A program made the translations under genes and the position numbers. DNA of 64,000 nucleotides. Source: Lasiosphaeria ovina (taxonomy: Eukaryota; Ascomycota; Sordariomycetes; Sordariales; Lasiosphaeriaceae). Positions 20,255-30,829 of the stretch are shown in pieces. The notes beneath the pieces are model-generated. The model saw nothing but the letters and a program-made list of their open reading frames with translations, did not search any database and had not been told where the DNA came from. The stretch is taken from assembly GCA_033439765.1 (NCBI GenBank), contig JAULSN010000004.1, positions 5,342,001 through 5,406,000 on the forward strand, given 5' to 3'. Each line of letters opens with the position of its first letter. Positions within the stretch are counted from its first letter, which is position 1.

Positions 20255-21548
20255 ATGGCATCTCGCGGCTCTGCCGGCGGCAGCCTCTACTTCGCCTATG
20301 GCAGCAACCTTTGGATCAGCCAGATGGCCAAGCGCTGCCCCGAGAGCTCCTTCAAGGGGAAGGGCACGCTGGAGGGCTACCGGTGGCAGATCAACCAGCG
20401 GGGCGTGGCCAACGTCGTCAAGGCGCCCGGCCAGTCCGTCGAGGGCCTCGTCTTCTCCGTCACGGCGTCGGACGTGAGGACACTGGACCGCAACGAGGGG
20501 ATCTCGCGGAAGTTCTACGAGCGCCAGTTCCTGCCTGTCATTCTCGAGGAGCACCCGCTCCTCGCGAACCAAAAGACGGCTCAGGTGGCGCGGTGGCTGG
20601 AACAGAACCGCGACGACAAGGACGTCAAGATAATGTCGGGCGCATTCGAAGAGCGCTACCCTGCCGTCGTCTACGTCAGCGAGAAGTTCAAGGACGACGG
20701 GCCGATCCGGACCGAATACATCAAGCGAATGCAAAGCGCCGCTGCCGACGCCATCGCCCTCGGCGTCTCCACCTCGTGGGTCAACGGTGCCATGGGCCGA
20801 TACATTAGCCCGGCGAAGGCCGAGCCACCGGCCGCGCCAGCCCAGACCCCAAGCCAGCCGACGGCGAGGTTGGACAGACTGGGCGAGGGCGGGACCCGCA
20901 GAAGCGCTGCCGCCGCCGGGGCGCCGTCGGGAGAAGATACGGCATCGAGCGGTAAGAAGCCCAGCAACAATCCGTCCTCCTTCCGGTGGCTGGGGTTTTT
21001 TGACATGTTTCTGCGCAGGCGCTGGAAGACCACCTCGTCAAGCTTCCGCCGCCGGCCTGCCCACGTACCAGTCCGACCCCATCAGCCTGCGAGACTTGCG
21101 AGAGGCGAATCGCAAGAACGGCGCCGACTCCGGCGTCGCGTTTCCGCCGACCATGCTCGAAGGCGTGAAGAGGTCGAGCGGGCTCGCGGCCCAAGACGAA
21201 GGGGATGAGCGGGTCTACCTCGTGTTCGTGTCCAAGAGGCTGCCCCGGAGTGGTGCGGATCCCGAATCCAACGGCGCCGTCAGGGTGCACTGGTCGACAA
21301 TGGATCTGGAGCTTGCGAACGAGCTGGCCATGTACCGTTTCCGGAGCCTGTGGTCGAGGATCTGCGCCGACTCGTTGGAAGGGGGATTCCCGCAGTGGGG
21401 GAGGGTGACCAGGGGCGGGCAGCGCGCTCCGGGGTTGAGCTGGGACCTGAGTGATGATGCGTGTCTGAGCCTCCATGGCTCGGTGGGGGAAACAACCAGC
21501 GCGACGGTTTGGGTTGAGCCGCAAACGTTGATTAGATCATGTACGTGA
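20255..21548 (+). CDS. Gamma-glutamylcyclotransferase-like protein, copy B, with extra C-terminal domain
   Basis: Two exons: 20255-20951 and 21019-21548, phase-1 intron of 67 bp (GTAAGA to GCGCAG), giving 408 residues. Without the intron the frame ends early in Arg-rich nonsense at 21208, while the second frame is open and protein-like to 21548, so splicing is well supported. YFAYGSNL lies at 12-19 and LDRNEGI puts the catalytic-type Glu at 81. Residues about 1-185 match copy A throughout (QINQRGVANVV, YVSEKF, TEYIKRM). From about 260 there is a second conserved-looking region (RVYLVFVSK, WSTMDLELANELAMYRFRSLW, DDACLSLHG, ATVWVEP) absent from copy A. Its pattern resembles a fungal C-terminal module of unknown role. 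Predicted to cleave gamma-glutamyl amides. Confidence 0.83.
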
Positions 21549-22185
21549 TGTCGAGTTAGACGTGTATTCTATCTCCCTACTGCAAGATTCCCTCGCCGGA
21601 GCCATCTATGCCTCTTTATGCCTTGTGCGGTTCCCTGATTGACATCCTCTGCAGCGCAACAACCCCATGAAACGGGCTCTAACCTGGCAACCACCGGCCT
21701 CTTCTCCTTATTCCTCGGGTGGGGGGCATACTTCTCCTGGAGAGCGCTCGCTGCCTGATTCCCTCCCTGGGCGTGCGCGATTCCTCAAATCACGGTTACA
21801 AGTTTCCTTTCGAGTATACTACCTTTATGTATTATTTGGTCTGGTCAAGGAGGGACGTCCACAGTTAGATTCATCACAAAATACTGCCCATATTTATAGA
21901 ATAACAGGGTTCGAGCTCTATCTTGCCCTAGTCGCAACCTCTGCACCTATTGAAGCGGTGGAAGCTCCGCCTTCCACAACAAAACAACAAGACAAACTCA
22001 AAGCGAGCCTCAAAGGTAGGGAAAAGTCATATCAGGTAGTCACAGTCTTGCCCTATGGCCATGTGCCGTCAGCCACACTGGGAGCTGAATCCTTTTGAAC
22101 GTTAATCCGAACTCTATCTCGCCTTGAGGTTGTTCACAAAACATTGGGTGCTAAGGGTAAATTGCGACTGATTCAACTCTCCCTA
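21549..22185. other. 3' intergenic region
   Basis: It lies between the convergent GGCT-like B and C2H2 genes. One open frame at 21667-22098 has no recognisable domain and is left out. Confidence 0.5.
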
Positions 22186-25100
22186 TTATCCAAACCGACT
22201 CAGAAGCATATCAACAGTCTGTCCTAATCTACGCCTTCGCTTGTTCTCGGGATCCTGAGCTCCATCATCCTTTCTCGTCTTCGTTGACGGTTCACCAGGC
22301 CCGTCCGGTGGACTGTCGCCAGAAGATGTAGAAGATTCACCATTTTGGCCACCGCCGAGACTGCTTGAAACAAGACTGGTGCCTATCCCGCTGTCGTGAA
22401 ACGACGTTTCCAGCTCGTCAATCTCCTCCTGCACTGGCTCGCCTTCCACCGGGTTGCCGTCGTCTCTCCAAAGCAGCGGGAACCGCCGGTTGTGCCCGAA
22501 AAGTAGTGCTCCGCGTCGGTTTTCGTCGACTCCGACAGGGATCTTAAGGTTCCTTCCGAGTAGCTTGGGAAACGATGAAGGGAGGAGGACTTGTACCCTA
22601 TCGTGTTTGTTCGGGGGGGATTTCTTGCAGTTGCAGGGCTCGAACGTCTTATCAGGAGCGTGCCAGTAGATGTCGTCAACAAGCCGCCATAGTGCGGTCG
22701 TCTTGGTTCCTCGCCGCTCAAGTATATCTCGTAGTTCGGAGACACACACGGCGAGAAAATCCTCTCCCTTGGGGACCTCGACATTGAGTTGGCATCCGAT
22801 ACATTGGGCTTGGGTTGCCGTCGGACTAGGATGGAACAGGTCGCCGAATCCGGACCCGAATAGTGTTATGGCGTGTATTTTCCTTGTGAAATCAACCCAC
22901 CCTCGTCCAGTGGCTCGGAGAGTGGTCACACGTGGCCAGATAGGGTCTTCGTCGGTTGCAATGTCCATGAAGTCAAAGCCTTCGAGCTGCCTGCGTATTG
23001 TCTTTTGAATTTTGAACCCAACACCGTCTTGTGTTGAAACGTCGGCCTGGTGGGCGATCATCTGTTCCAAGGCATCACAAATGCTTTCGACTCTATCCCG
23101 GAACGTGTAGTTGCTGTGTGTCTTGCTGATAACGCTGGACTGTAAACCGGCCTCGTTGATGGACGTCTCCTCCTTGGAGGTGCCGGGTTTTGCGTACAGG
23201 GGAAGGCTGATGTTGCTCTCGTTGGCGAGGACAAAGATTGACGCGGCCTTTCCAGCTCCAGATCCAGGTGCTTCTTGCAGCAACCGTTCATCATACAGAG
23301 ACAGACTCTTGAAATGGTCGTCTTTGTCATGGCTTAGAGAGCCCCTGACAAGATGCAGCAAGGCGCTGACTCCGTCGACCATCCAAGCCCTTCGGTCCAG
23401 CACGTCGTACAGCACGACAAACTTTTTTGATATCCATTTTAGGCGCATGATGTAGTCGTCGCGGCCGCGGATGTTGACAGCCTTATCCTTTTTTCCCAAC
23501 ACGCACGACACGCCGCCGGTGATGAACATGCCGCCCACAATGGAGACTTTCTCAAAGGCGCAACCTGGTTGCGGGTTCCGTAGCCCTGACCAATTGATTT
23601 TGTAGTTTGCCTCGCGGGTCCCTAGCCAGTCTCCTGTTAGCGGCCTGACACGATAATAAGCATTGCGCAATGCCTCTGATTTTCTTACCTGTGCGATTAT
23701 TGACATCCCCACACCAGCCAAGGATGTGCCTTGAAGTTTCCAAGTCAGACATTGTTAGGCTCTCGGGGTACACTCGTAGGAGATCCATCACTCTCAGGTC
23801 CGAGTACGAGATGTGGCCACCGTCAGCGCTGTCGTTGGAGACAAGATGCCAGAACACGAAGCCGTCCGATTTGCGGGTCGGGACAAGGATTGCCGAGTAC
23901 CCCTTGATCAGAATTCTTCCGCCAAAGATGCTGATTTTCCGGGTGTTTACCAGCTGCGCCAGAATTATGAGCGGTACTTCCATGCCGGTGCCCGGTTCAT
24001 CGCGGCGTGGTATACGATATCCTTGGACCAGGGTCGGGCTGCCGAAGAGCCCCGTCCAGCACTGACCCGGGAGCGTCGAGACTTCCTCGATGCGCCCAAC
24101 ACTGATGACGCTAGAAAGTTCCATCACCAACATTGCTCCCCAGGGGCTTTCAGAGGCCTCAGTGAACGGTGCAGCGATTTGTAGTTTACAAAACGGTGAA
24201 TGACAATCAATAGTGCCATCCGCTCTCGAGGCGCCTAGCGCAGTGTTAATCCACCCCAGGATCTCCCCGACTTCCGCTATGGTATATGCTGAGCCTTTAA
24301 CGGCTATCTCCAAGTTGGATTTGTCGCCGAAAGGCTCGCGAGTGGACTCTCCAGTACCAGGATCGAAATCGTGCGCCGCGCCAACAACCCGTGCGCGCAG
24401 ACATGTACCATCGAACAGTTCACCTGACCGGTCGGGAGATCAAAGTCAGCAAAGATCGTGAGGGCTCAGGGTTGGGAGATAGGAGACTCACTTTCACATG
24501 CATTCTCCCCTTTAAGCAGTAGCCTCAAGATATCAAGAACCGAGGGGCCGAAATCTGGCCACACAGTTTCAATGTATTGCTTGCATGTAGTCGCCCATGG
24601 CTGTTTAGTAGTTCCTGTGAGCACTAGAACTCTGTCTAGGGCCTCATATGGCGGTAAGGTGTATTCACGGGATAGAAACTCCTCCGGCCAACAAGCTCTG
24701 AATACCATGGACTGTGTGGGCGGTGGCGTTCCACGTCGCAGCACGGTCGCTTCCGTCTTGAAGCATAAAAAGATGGTGTCGCGGATCGACTTTTGCGGGT
24801 GAAGAGAAGCCCCATGTTTAGGATTGTCATCGGGTATTTCAAGGTTGCTCTCGTTGAGGGCTGAGTTCAGTAGCCACGAGAAGGCGGGCGACCGCAGCAA
24901 GACATCCCGGTATTCCTGGAGCTCCAGGAAGTCATCGGGCTCGTCTACCTCGGTGCTGTCGCCCCACGGGACGTTGTCTGGCGCTTCTGTATATCCCTCG
25001 TTTCTTTCCCAGAGACTGAGCTTGTCGGTGAGACTCATAGGCTCAGACACTACCGAGGTATTGTGGTCCACACTTGTTTCCATCTCTTCTTCCGCGGAAA

Positions 25101-26121
25101 ATGTATCGATCACGGCCCCGGCAATTTTGCTAGAGCAGGGTTTAGTCAGGATTTAGAGGCAAGGAAGCGATAAACACTCACTTCCTGTACTTATACACCA
25201 AATACATCAGACGCATCTCTAGCTCTTTGGAGGGATCGTGGCCGAGTTGAAACGCAAATGCTCTGAGCAGGTCAGGAAGCGCGGCGGATACGGCTCGCAG
25301 CCCATCCTCGGAAATACTGCGTGGGAACACAGCGGCAATCTCTTCGGCAAGCTCGGATATTTGCCGCTCTACTTGGAGGTACGAGGCCGTCGATGCGCTT
25401 GACGATACTAACTCTGTTGGCCGATATACAATAGTCGACTCTGTTCTCGCAGCCTGGAGGGATTCGCTACGTCCCCTTCGTTTCCACAATGGTTTGGCTT
25501 GCGATCCATAGCCGGAGTCTGTGAAAGTCTCTAAAGAGTGGGGTTCGGATAGCTGTTGAGCAAGCTGATCAGCAGCCGGAATCGTGGATGATACCTTGTC
25601 ACCCTCAACCACGCTGAAACGCTGTTAGATACAGGATCCACTTAGCCTTTGGGGTCATTGGGAACATACTGTCTCTGTTGATGCCTCGCAAGAAGATCGG
25701 GTCTATGAAACAATTTCTCGCATCCGGGATATGTGCATGCAAACCCGGGGGCTTGATGGCTGAGCTGATGGCGCCTGTGATAATTAGTTTAAACCCATCA
25801 GAATGCGGTTAAAAGAGGATTTGTGAAGCTTCCAGGTACCTCAAATGTTCGGCGCGAGTAAATGTCTTCCGAAAAGTTAGCTCAGGAGCATCGTGCTACC
25901 CAGACAGGGTAGTATCACGGGCATATAGCACTCACCTTCGCCGGCTTGCAAATGTCACAAACGTGCACAGGGATGCCCTTCTTCACCCTAGAAACACGCC
26001 CTGTAATTGGTGTAAGTCTCAATACCGCGTCTGCTGGCTTCATTGGTGCGCCTGGAAGAAGGAGGGGCGTCATATTAGTTCTAGAGCTGCTGGCACCCGA
26101 GCCGTAGCCTGTCTGATCCAT
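22186..26121 (-). CDS. Large fungal C2H2 zinc-finger protein (1,189 aa)
   Basis: Seven exons: 26121-25936, 25865-25840, 25774-25670, 25613-25182, 25129-24492, 24423-23689 and 23633-22186. The phases agree at every join and total 3,570 nt. Finger one uses C55, C58, H73, H77 (HVCDIC, then EHLRRHQLSH). Finger two uses C84, C89, H102, H106 (CTYPGCEKLFHRPDLLARH), and its last His codon is created by the exon 3/4 splice. The central region is unknown. The C-terminal half holds FVVLYDVLDRRAWMVDG, LEGFDFMDIATDEDPIWPR and WRLVDDIYWH, which mark a fungus-specific domain seen in many filamentous ascomycete proteins of unknown function. It ends with a basic NKRRRRLG stretch. Tandem fingers suggest nuclear DNA binding, but the large domain has no known activity. 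Confidence 0.82.
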
Positions 26122-27444
26122 CGTGAGGATGCAATGGGGCTCCTGTGACGGTCACTTGTGCTCGCCTATTTAGTTCACAACTGAAGCTATAGAACAATCC
26201 AAGGTTTCCTAGCGGGAAAGGTGCTCCCCGCGATTTTAAATGGGGCGGGCACGGGGGCGGTGTCATGCAGGTCGATGCATTGTGACTGAGGTACCTAAGG
26301 AGCCTATTTTATGTATGGGAGGAAGAAGTGGGTACAGCCCCCGGTACAGCCCCCCCGAGTCATTCTGTTAATTAGATGATCCAATGGTTGCGCGCCATCG
26401 TGTGGCGAGGGGCTCGAGAGGAAACAAGGGCCGTGAGCCCGATGTAAGGGTGCTGCTTGAGAATGGGGCAGGGCAATTACCGGGCTATCTTACATGCAAG
26501 CGACTATGAGATGGTGGCTATCACAGAGGTTCGAATGTAGTGTCCTAATTAGTTCTAAGCCTGGGCTGTACAGCAGCAGACAGAATTGCTTCAACTCTAA
26601 CCGATAGGACCGAAATCCGGCGCTCCTAAGGTGGTCCAAAATGAGTCCCTGTCTCGACTCAATAAAAGGTACGCAGCAGTGCCTCGTCTATGGACGCGTT
26701 GTCTTCAATTCCTGGTTCCCTCTAGTCGCTGAGGACTTGTCCCAACAGCCCTTACAGTGGGACCTGGGCATCTTTCCATGCCGCATAGCCCTCAAAGTCG
26801 ACGGATCCACGATTTTCCATACATTCGGGAGACCAGCAAATTCTAAGCTCTAGCTTCGTTCCTCAAGGCTCTTTTGGGGAAAACCGCAAGCAAAGCCTTT
26901 GCCGTGCCGGGCGTGGACAAGAGGTACTGTTGGAGATTTGGTTCTTACCAAGACCTGCAGCAAAACGCGGAGGGCCGGCGGTGCCAACTTTGCGGCATTC
27001 TATTCAGTCTCAGGCGCCAGGACGCTGTAGACCAGCTCATCCAGAATCTACATCAGGACCAGCAGCTCGACTTAGCCTTCAAGCTCGGTTACAGGGATTC
27101 GGACCTTCTGTTCCTAGACTTATTTCACCCCAGCCAGGCCAACGCAAGGCTTTTAAGTTCACTAGTCAGGGTGAGGAAGAGTGCATGTCAGTGGCTATCT
27201 TTCCGGCAATCCCTTAGCAGCTAATATCTTGGTGTGCCACATCTGGATTCGTCTCAGATAATGGGCTGTTATGTTACATCCTCCATGGCACAGACCGACT
27301 GAAATAATTACCTCAGGCGGTATATAGTCTGACAAATGATTCTATCTCAATGCCACGGCAAGGAGACTCACTGCCACAGCAACAAATATCCCCGGGAAAA
27401 ACCGCTACACACCAGTCACCCCCGGACCTCGATAAACAGCCCGG
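26122..27444. other. Gene-poor stretch upstream of the C2H2 gene
   Basis: Open frames on the plus strand at 26641-26853 and 26874-27224 are protein-like in length (70 and 116 codons) but match nothing I recognise. They could be a young or decaying gene. I give no function. Confidence 0.35.
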
Positions 27445-29586
27445 TCAAGCTGTCTCAAAAGTCTCCTCACCCCAACCGTAAGCCCTAGCCAAGCGCCGCG
27501 CGTAAACCGGAACCAGATATCCCTCGATATGCGACCCATGTGGCCGATGCATCGTTAGTGGTTTCTGCGTGTCCATGGTCTGCGGCGGAAAGAAGGTAAA
27601 GACCGATCCGAATTTCGGCATGAGCGAGAACCCAACCTCAGTCATGGCCGCCGTGAATGCCGTCCAGCTGACGGAGCCGCGAGCAAGGGACTTGTCAAAG
27701 AGCGCGGAAAAGACCTGGGCCGTAGATGATCCAACCTTGAATTTCGGCAGGGCCTCGTTCGTTTTGTCGTTTTCAGCCGCAGTTGCACCCTTTTTAGGAG
27801 GCAAGATATCAAAGACGGTCGTGGTCGAAGGTCTGGTCTTTTCCTTCTCCCGACGCTGCTGGATGCGCTCCTCGGGCTGCTCCGGGATGACAAAAGGCTG
27901 CAGCGCTGGCGGCTCCACCTTTGCTAGCTTGGCCTTTAGCTGTTGATACTGCTGGTCAAGGTCGTCTAGGCAATCCTGGATCAGGTCCTGATACAAGAAG
28001 CCCAACTTCGTCCCGGCCTTGGCCACGATAAACTCATCCAGCTTTTTAAGGGCGCCTTCGGTCATGCCAGGTTCTAAAAGATTGTCGATCGGGACCGCGA
28101 AATCGCGAAGATCAACTTCCTTCTTGAACTGGTCCAGTTCGGCCTCGAGATCCCGAGACCGCGACACAAACATCTGGCCTTTCTTGCGAGAGAGGGATGG
28201 CATTGAGATGGTGGGGGATAAATCCGAGATGAATCCAATGATGATGGCCAAATTTCCTAGAGCCTCGGTCTCTCGCTCCTCGAGCTTCTCTCGCTCCTCG
28301 GGATGCGAGTTGTGCAGGTCGCTCAGTTTCTTGATCCAGTCGACGGCCTTGGCGGCGGTTGTTTCTGGCTGGCAAAGTCGAAGCATGTAATGCAGCTGAG
28401 GGTCCGACCTGGTTAGGTCCTCGACATTCCCCTTGATCGTCACGCGGGCATTGCCAGCCTTGTCGTAGACACCAGACACGCGCTTGAACCACTTCATACC
28501 CGAGGCGGTCTGCACATTGCGCTTGAAGGCCTGCTGGGCACGGGCATACTCCAAGTGGCACATATTTGACAGTTCTTGCAGAAGGATGGGCCGATAAGCC
28601 TTGTCTGGGTTCGAGCTGAGGAGCTGGAGGAGCTGGTCGATGTATCTCCAGATGGCAGATGCCTGCACCACGTTGTGAATGGCGCCAAACACGGCGGCGC
28701 TGATGTACTTGTCCGTGTGCATGCCCATTAATCGGCCTTTCTCATCAGGGACAAGTTCCGGCCGACTGTAAAAGCAGAAGTTGGCGTCGTGTGCCAAGAC
28801 AACAGGCTCTGATGACACAAGACTCAGACGTTCCTCGAGAGCGGCTCGCCGGTCCTGAGCTGTGGTAGTCAGGTCTGGCAGTGACAGTTTAGCTGGTCTA
28901 GGCTGGATATTGAGCTTCGACAATGCTCCAGCCAGCGTTGTGTCGGGCTTTGGCGGCTTGTTCGTCTGCTGCTTTCTCGTCTTCGAACCCTCGTCCAGGA
29001 TGTCGTCGATCATGATGACGAAAGTTTGCAGTAGAGTACTCTGTCTCTGGAGGACCAATTCGCCATGGGACTGGGGAATGCATAGGCCAGCCCTGATGGC
29101 TGGAGCAAATCCTGCCATTGTCTGCTCCCTCTCCTTCATAATCCTGACGGATCTGCCGTAGGTCTCATCGTCGAGGAAAAAGGTGAAGCAATCCTTGAAG
29201 CTATCAATGTGGCGCAGCCCTCTGTTCTGGATCATATCGGCGATGAGATCGCAATCGCCTGGGCCCCCGTTGACGCCCTCTGCATATTGCTGCATGAGAG
29301 TAGAGGAAGCGCGATACTTGAGAATATCGAGGAGGAGATCGGAGTCGGCAGCTGTGATGTCGCGCAGATTCCATTCTGGAATGAACTTGTGCACATTTCC
29401 GAGTGATCGGTCAAGGCTGTGCTTGAGGACGGCGCCGTCTGCTGCCCCGGCCTTCATGCATCTTGCCCGCTGCTGGCTGTCAAACGAGCGCCAAAACTTG
29501 ACGATCGATGGGCCATGCTGCTTGTACCGACGTGCCAGGTCGTCGTGTAGCTCGCGTATGACATCGCCGTGGCTAGGTTCACTCAT
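27445..29586 (-). CDS. Fungal hypothetical protein with HicA-like C-terminal region
   Basis: Single exon, 713 residues, ATG at 29586. The first 600 residues are mostly helical and charged (for example RRYKQHGPSIVKFWRSFD, HDANFCFYSRPELVPDEKG) and belong to a fungus-specific family with no assigned role. The last 95 residues read VFSALFDKSLARGSVSWTAF, AAMTEVGFS, a KFGSVFTFFPP strand, HRPHGS, then ARRLARAYGWGEETF. The order of a W-x2-F-x3-M helix, a G-S strand, a P-H pair and a terminal R-R-L helix resembles the small dsRBD-like fold of HicA proteins, seen at the C-terminus of many fungal proteins. That link is an inference from pattern; the catalytic His of active HicA enzymes cannot be assigned with confidence. 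No introns, and promoter upstream of 29586. Confidence 0.7.
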   Translation of the reverse strand: MSEPSHGDVIRELHDDLARRYKQHGPSIVKFWRSFDSQQRARCMKAGAADGAVLKHSLDRSLGNVHKFIPEWNLRDITAADSDLLLDILKYRASSTLMQQYAEGVNGGPGDCDLIADMIQNRGLRHIDSFKDCFTFFLDDETYGRSVRIMKEREQTMAGFAPAIRAGLCIPQSHGELVLQRQSTLLQTFVIMIDDILDEGSKTRKQQTNKPPKPDTTLAGALSKLNIQPRPAKLSLPDLTTTAQDRRAALEERLSLVSSEPVVLAHDANFCFYSRPELVPDEKGRLMGMHTDKYISAAVFGAIHNVVQASAIWRYIDQLLQLLSSNPDKAYRPILLQELSNMCHLEYARAQQAFKRNVQTASGMKWFKRVSGVYDKAGNARVTIKGNVEDLTRSDPQLHYMLRLCQPETTAAKAVDWIKKLSDLHNSHPEEREKLEERETEALGNLAIIIGFISDLSPTISMPSLSRKKGQMFVSRSRDLEAELDQFKKEVDLRDFAVPIDNLLEPGMTEGALKKLDEFIVAKAGTKLGFLYQDLIQDCLDDLDQQYQQLKAKLAKVEPPALQPFVIPEQPEERIQQRREKEKTRPSTTTVFDILPPKKGATAAENDKTNEALPKFKVGSSTAQVFSALFDKSLARGSVSWTAFTAAMTEVGFSLMPKFGSVFTFFPPQTMDTQKPLTMHRPHGSHIEGYLVPVYARRLARAYGWGEETFETA

Positions 29587-30829
29587 CGTGCTGTCTGTCT
29601 TGCTCGAGTGATTTTAATGCGTTGCTATGATGCCAAGGCAGTTTGGCGTTGTGGGGTCAAGGCAGCCTCCCAATTCTACGGTGGTTATGTTTGTAGAAAT
29701 TTTCCCTGCATGGAAAGATTTACCCCCTACCAGGAGCCAGGTACAGATCACATCACTGTACGTAATCACAAGACCACCCCGCCCCAAAGCCCACACGTAA
29801 CTTTGATTGGCCTTGAAAACCACCGGATTGGTATGTGCACAGTGCGAGTTAAGGCCAGCCGACCAGCTCACCTTGATCTTATGCCAGAGTGGAAGACTGG
29901 CCCCGGTACGTGGAGGCCTACTCTGTTGGCCCGGTAAGGGCGGCTAACTATATTCCATGATTTGACACATTCTTGCGCTGTGTTGTCTGCAGTGCCCTGC
30001 CTCAGCTGAGTGAGTCACGACTCCTCACGAAGGCCTCGCGGCCACTCATTCTGTTGCCGCCCTACTTCTAGGGTTGCACAGTCTTCCCGTAGGTTGACTG
30101 CCTCTGCAGAGGGTGGTCGGTATGACACCCGTCCACTCTGCGGCAGAGACACATATGAGCTGCAGGGGCTGCGTGAGTGCGAATGGCTTGGTCAGCCGGA
30201 CAACATGTGAGTTTGTTTGCCCTCCGTCGTCATTTCCCTTTTTTCCCCCAGCCTCTCGAATGTGCATCGATAGGAGCTAACTCCTCGAGTCCACACTGAC
30301 GGAAGACACGAAACACGTCTGATAACGATTCCCCTCGGGTAGAGAGGATGATCTAGTCCCATTACACGGAGCTACCGTTTCCCGAGGACGCAGAGGGCTT
30401 AGCGTCCTTCCTAGCTATTTACGTCAGGAAGCACCAACTAACTATTTAGATGAATCATCTCGTTGCCCTACCTAGGTAGGAATTGACTGAATGCATGTCG
30501 AGATATTATTATTTGTTCCCACAGTGTGTATCAATCAGCCAGCGTGACTCGGCGATAGCTAAAGGTCGTCAAATCAAGGTAGGAACACACACTAGCTCCT
30601 CAGATACCTTTTTTACGATACACCCGGTATAACCGAAACACCAAAAATAGAAGAATCCATCCATCTACTCCCCATTCACCCATCCCGTCCCTGGAAAGGC
30701 CAAATTGCATATCGTGGAACCAAACACGTTTCCAAAGAGTGAGCTGGTTGCATTTTTTACTATATATTTTAACCTAAGGTAACCCAAGGTAACCCAAGGG
30801 TGAACTGAAAGTGGCCTAATTGGGTTCTC
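29587..30829. other. Gene-free 1.2-kb stretch
   Basis: Only short frames with no domain are present. A short AACCTAAGGTAACCC-type direct repeat lies at 30771-30800. No gene is seen. Confidence 0.5.

Noticed and set aside
20787..21548. A separate gene downstream of GGCT-like B
   Set aside because: A clean 67-bp intron (GTAAGA to GCGCAG) joins this frame to the upstream frame in the right phase, so it is exon 2.
26641..27224. Two adjacent plus-strand frames considered as a two-exon gene
   Set aside because: No family was recognised, and no splice pair joins them convincingly.
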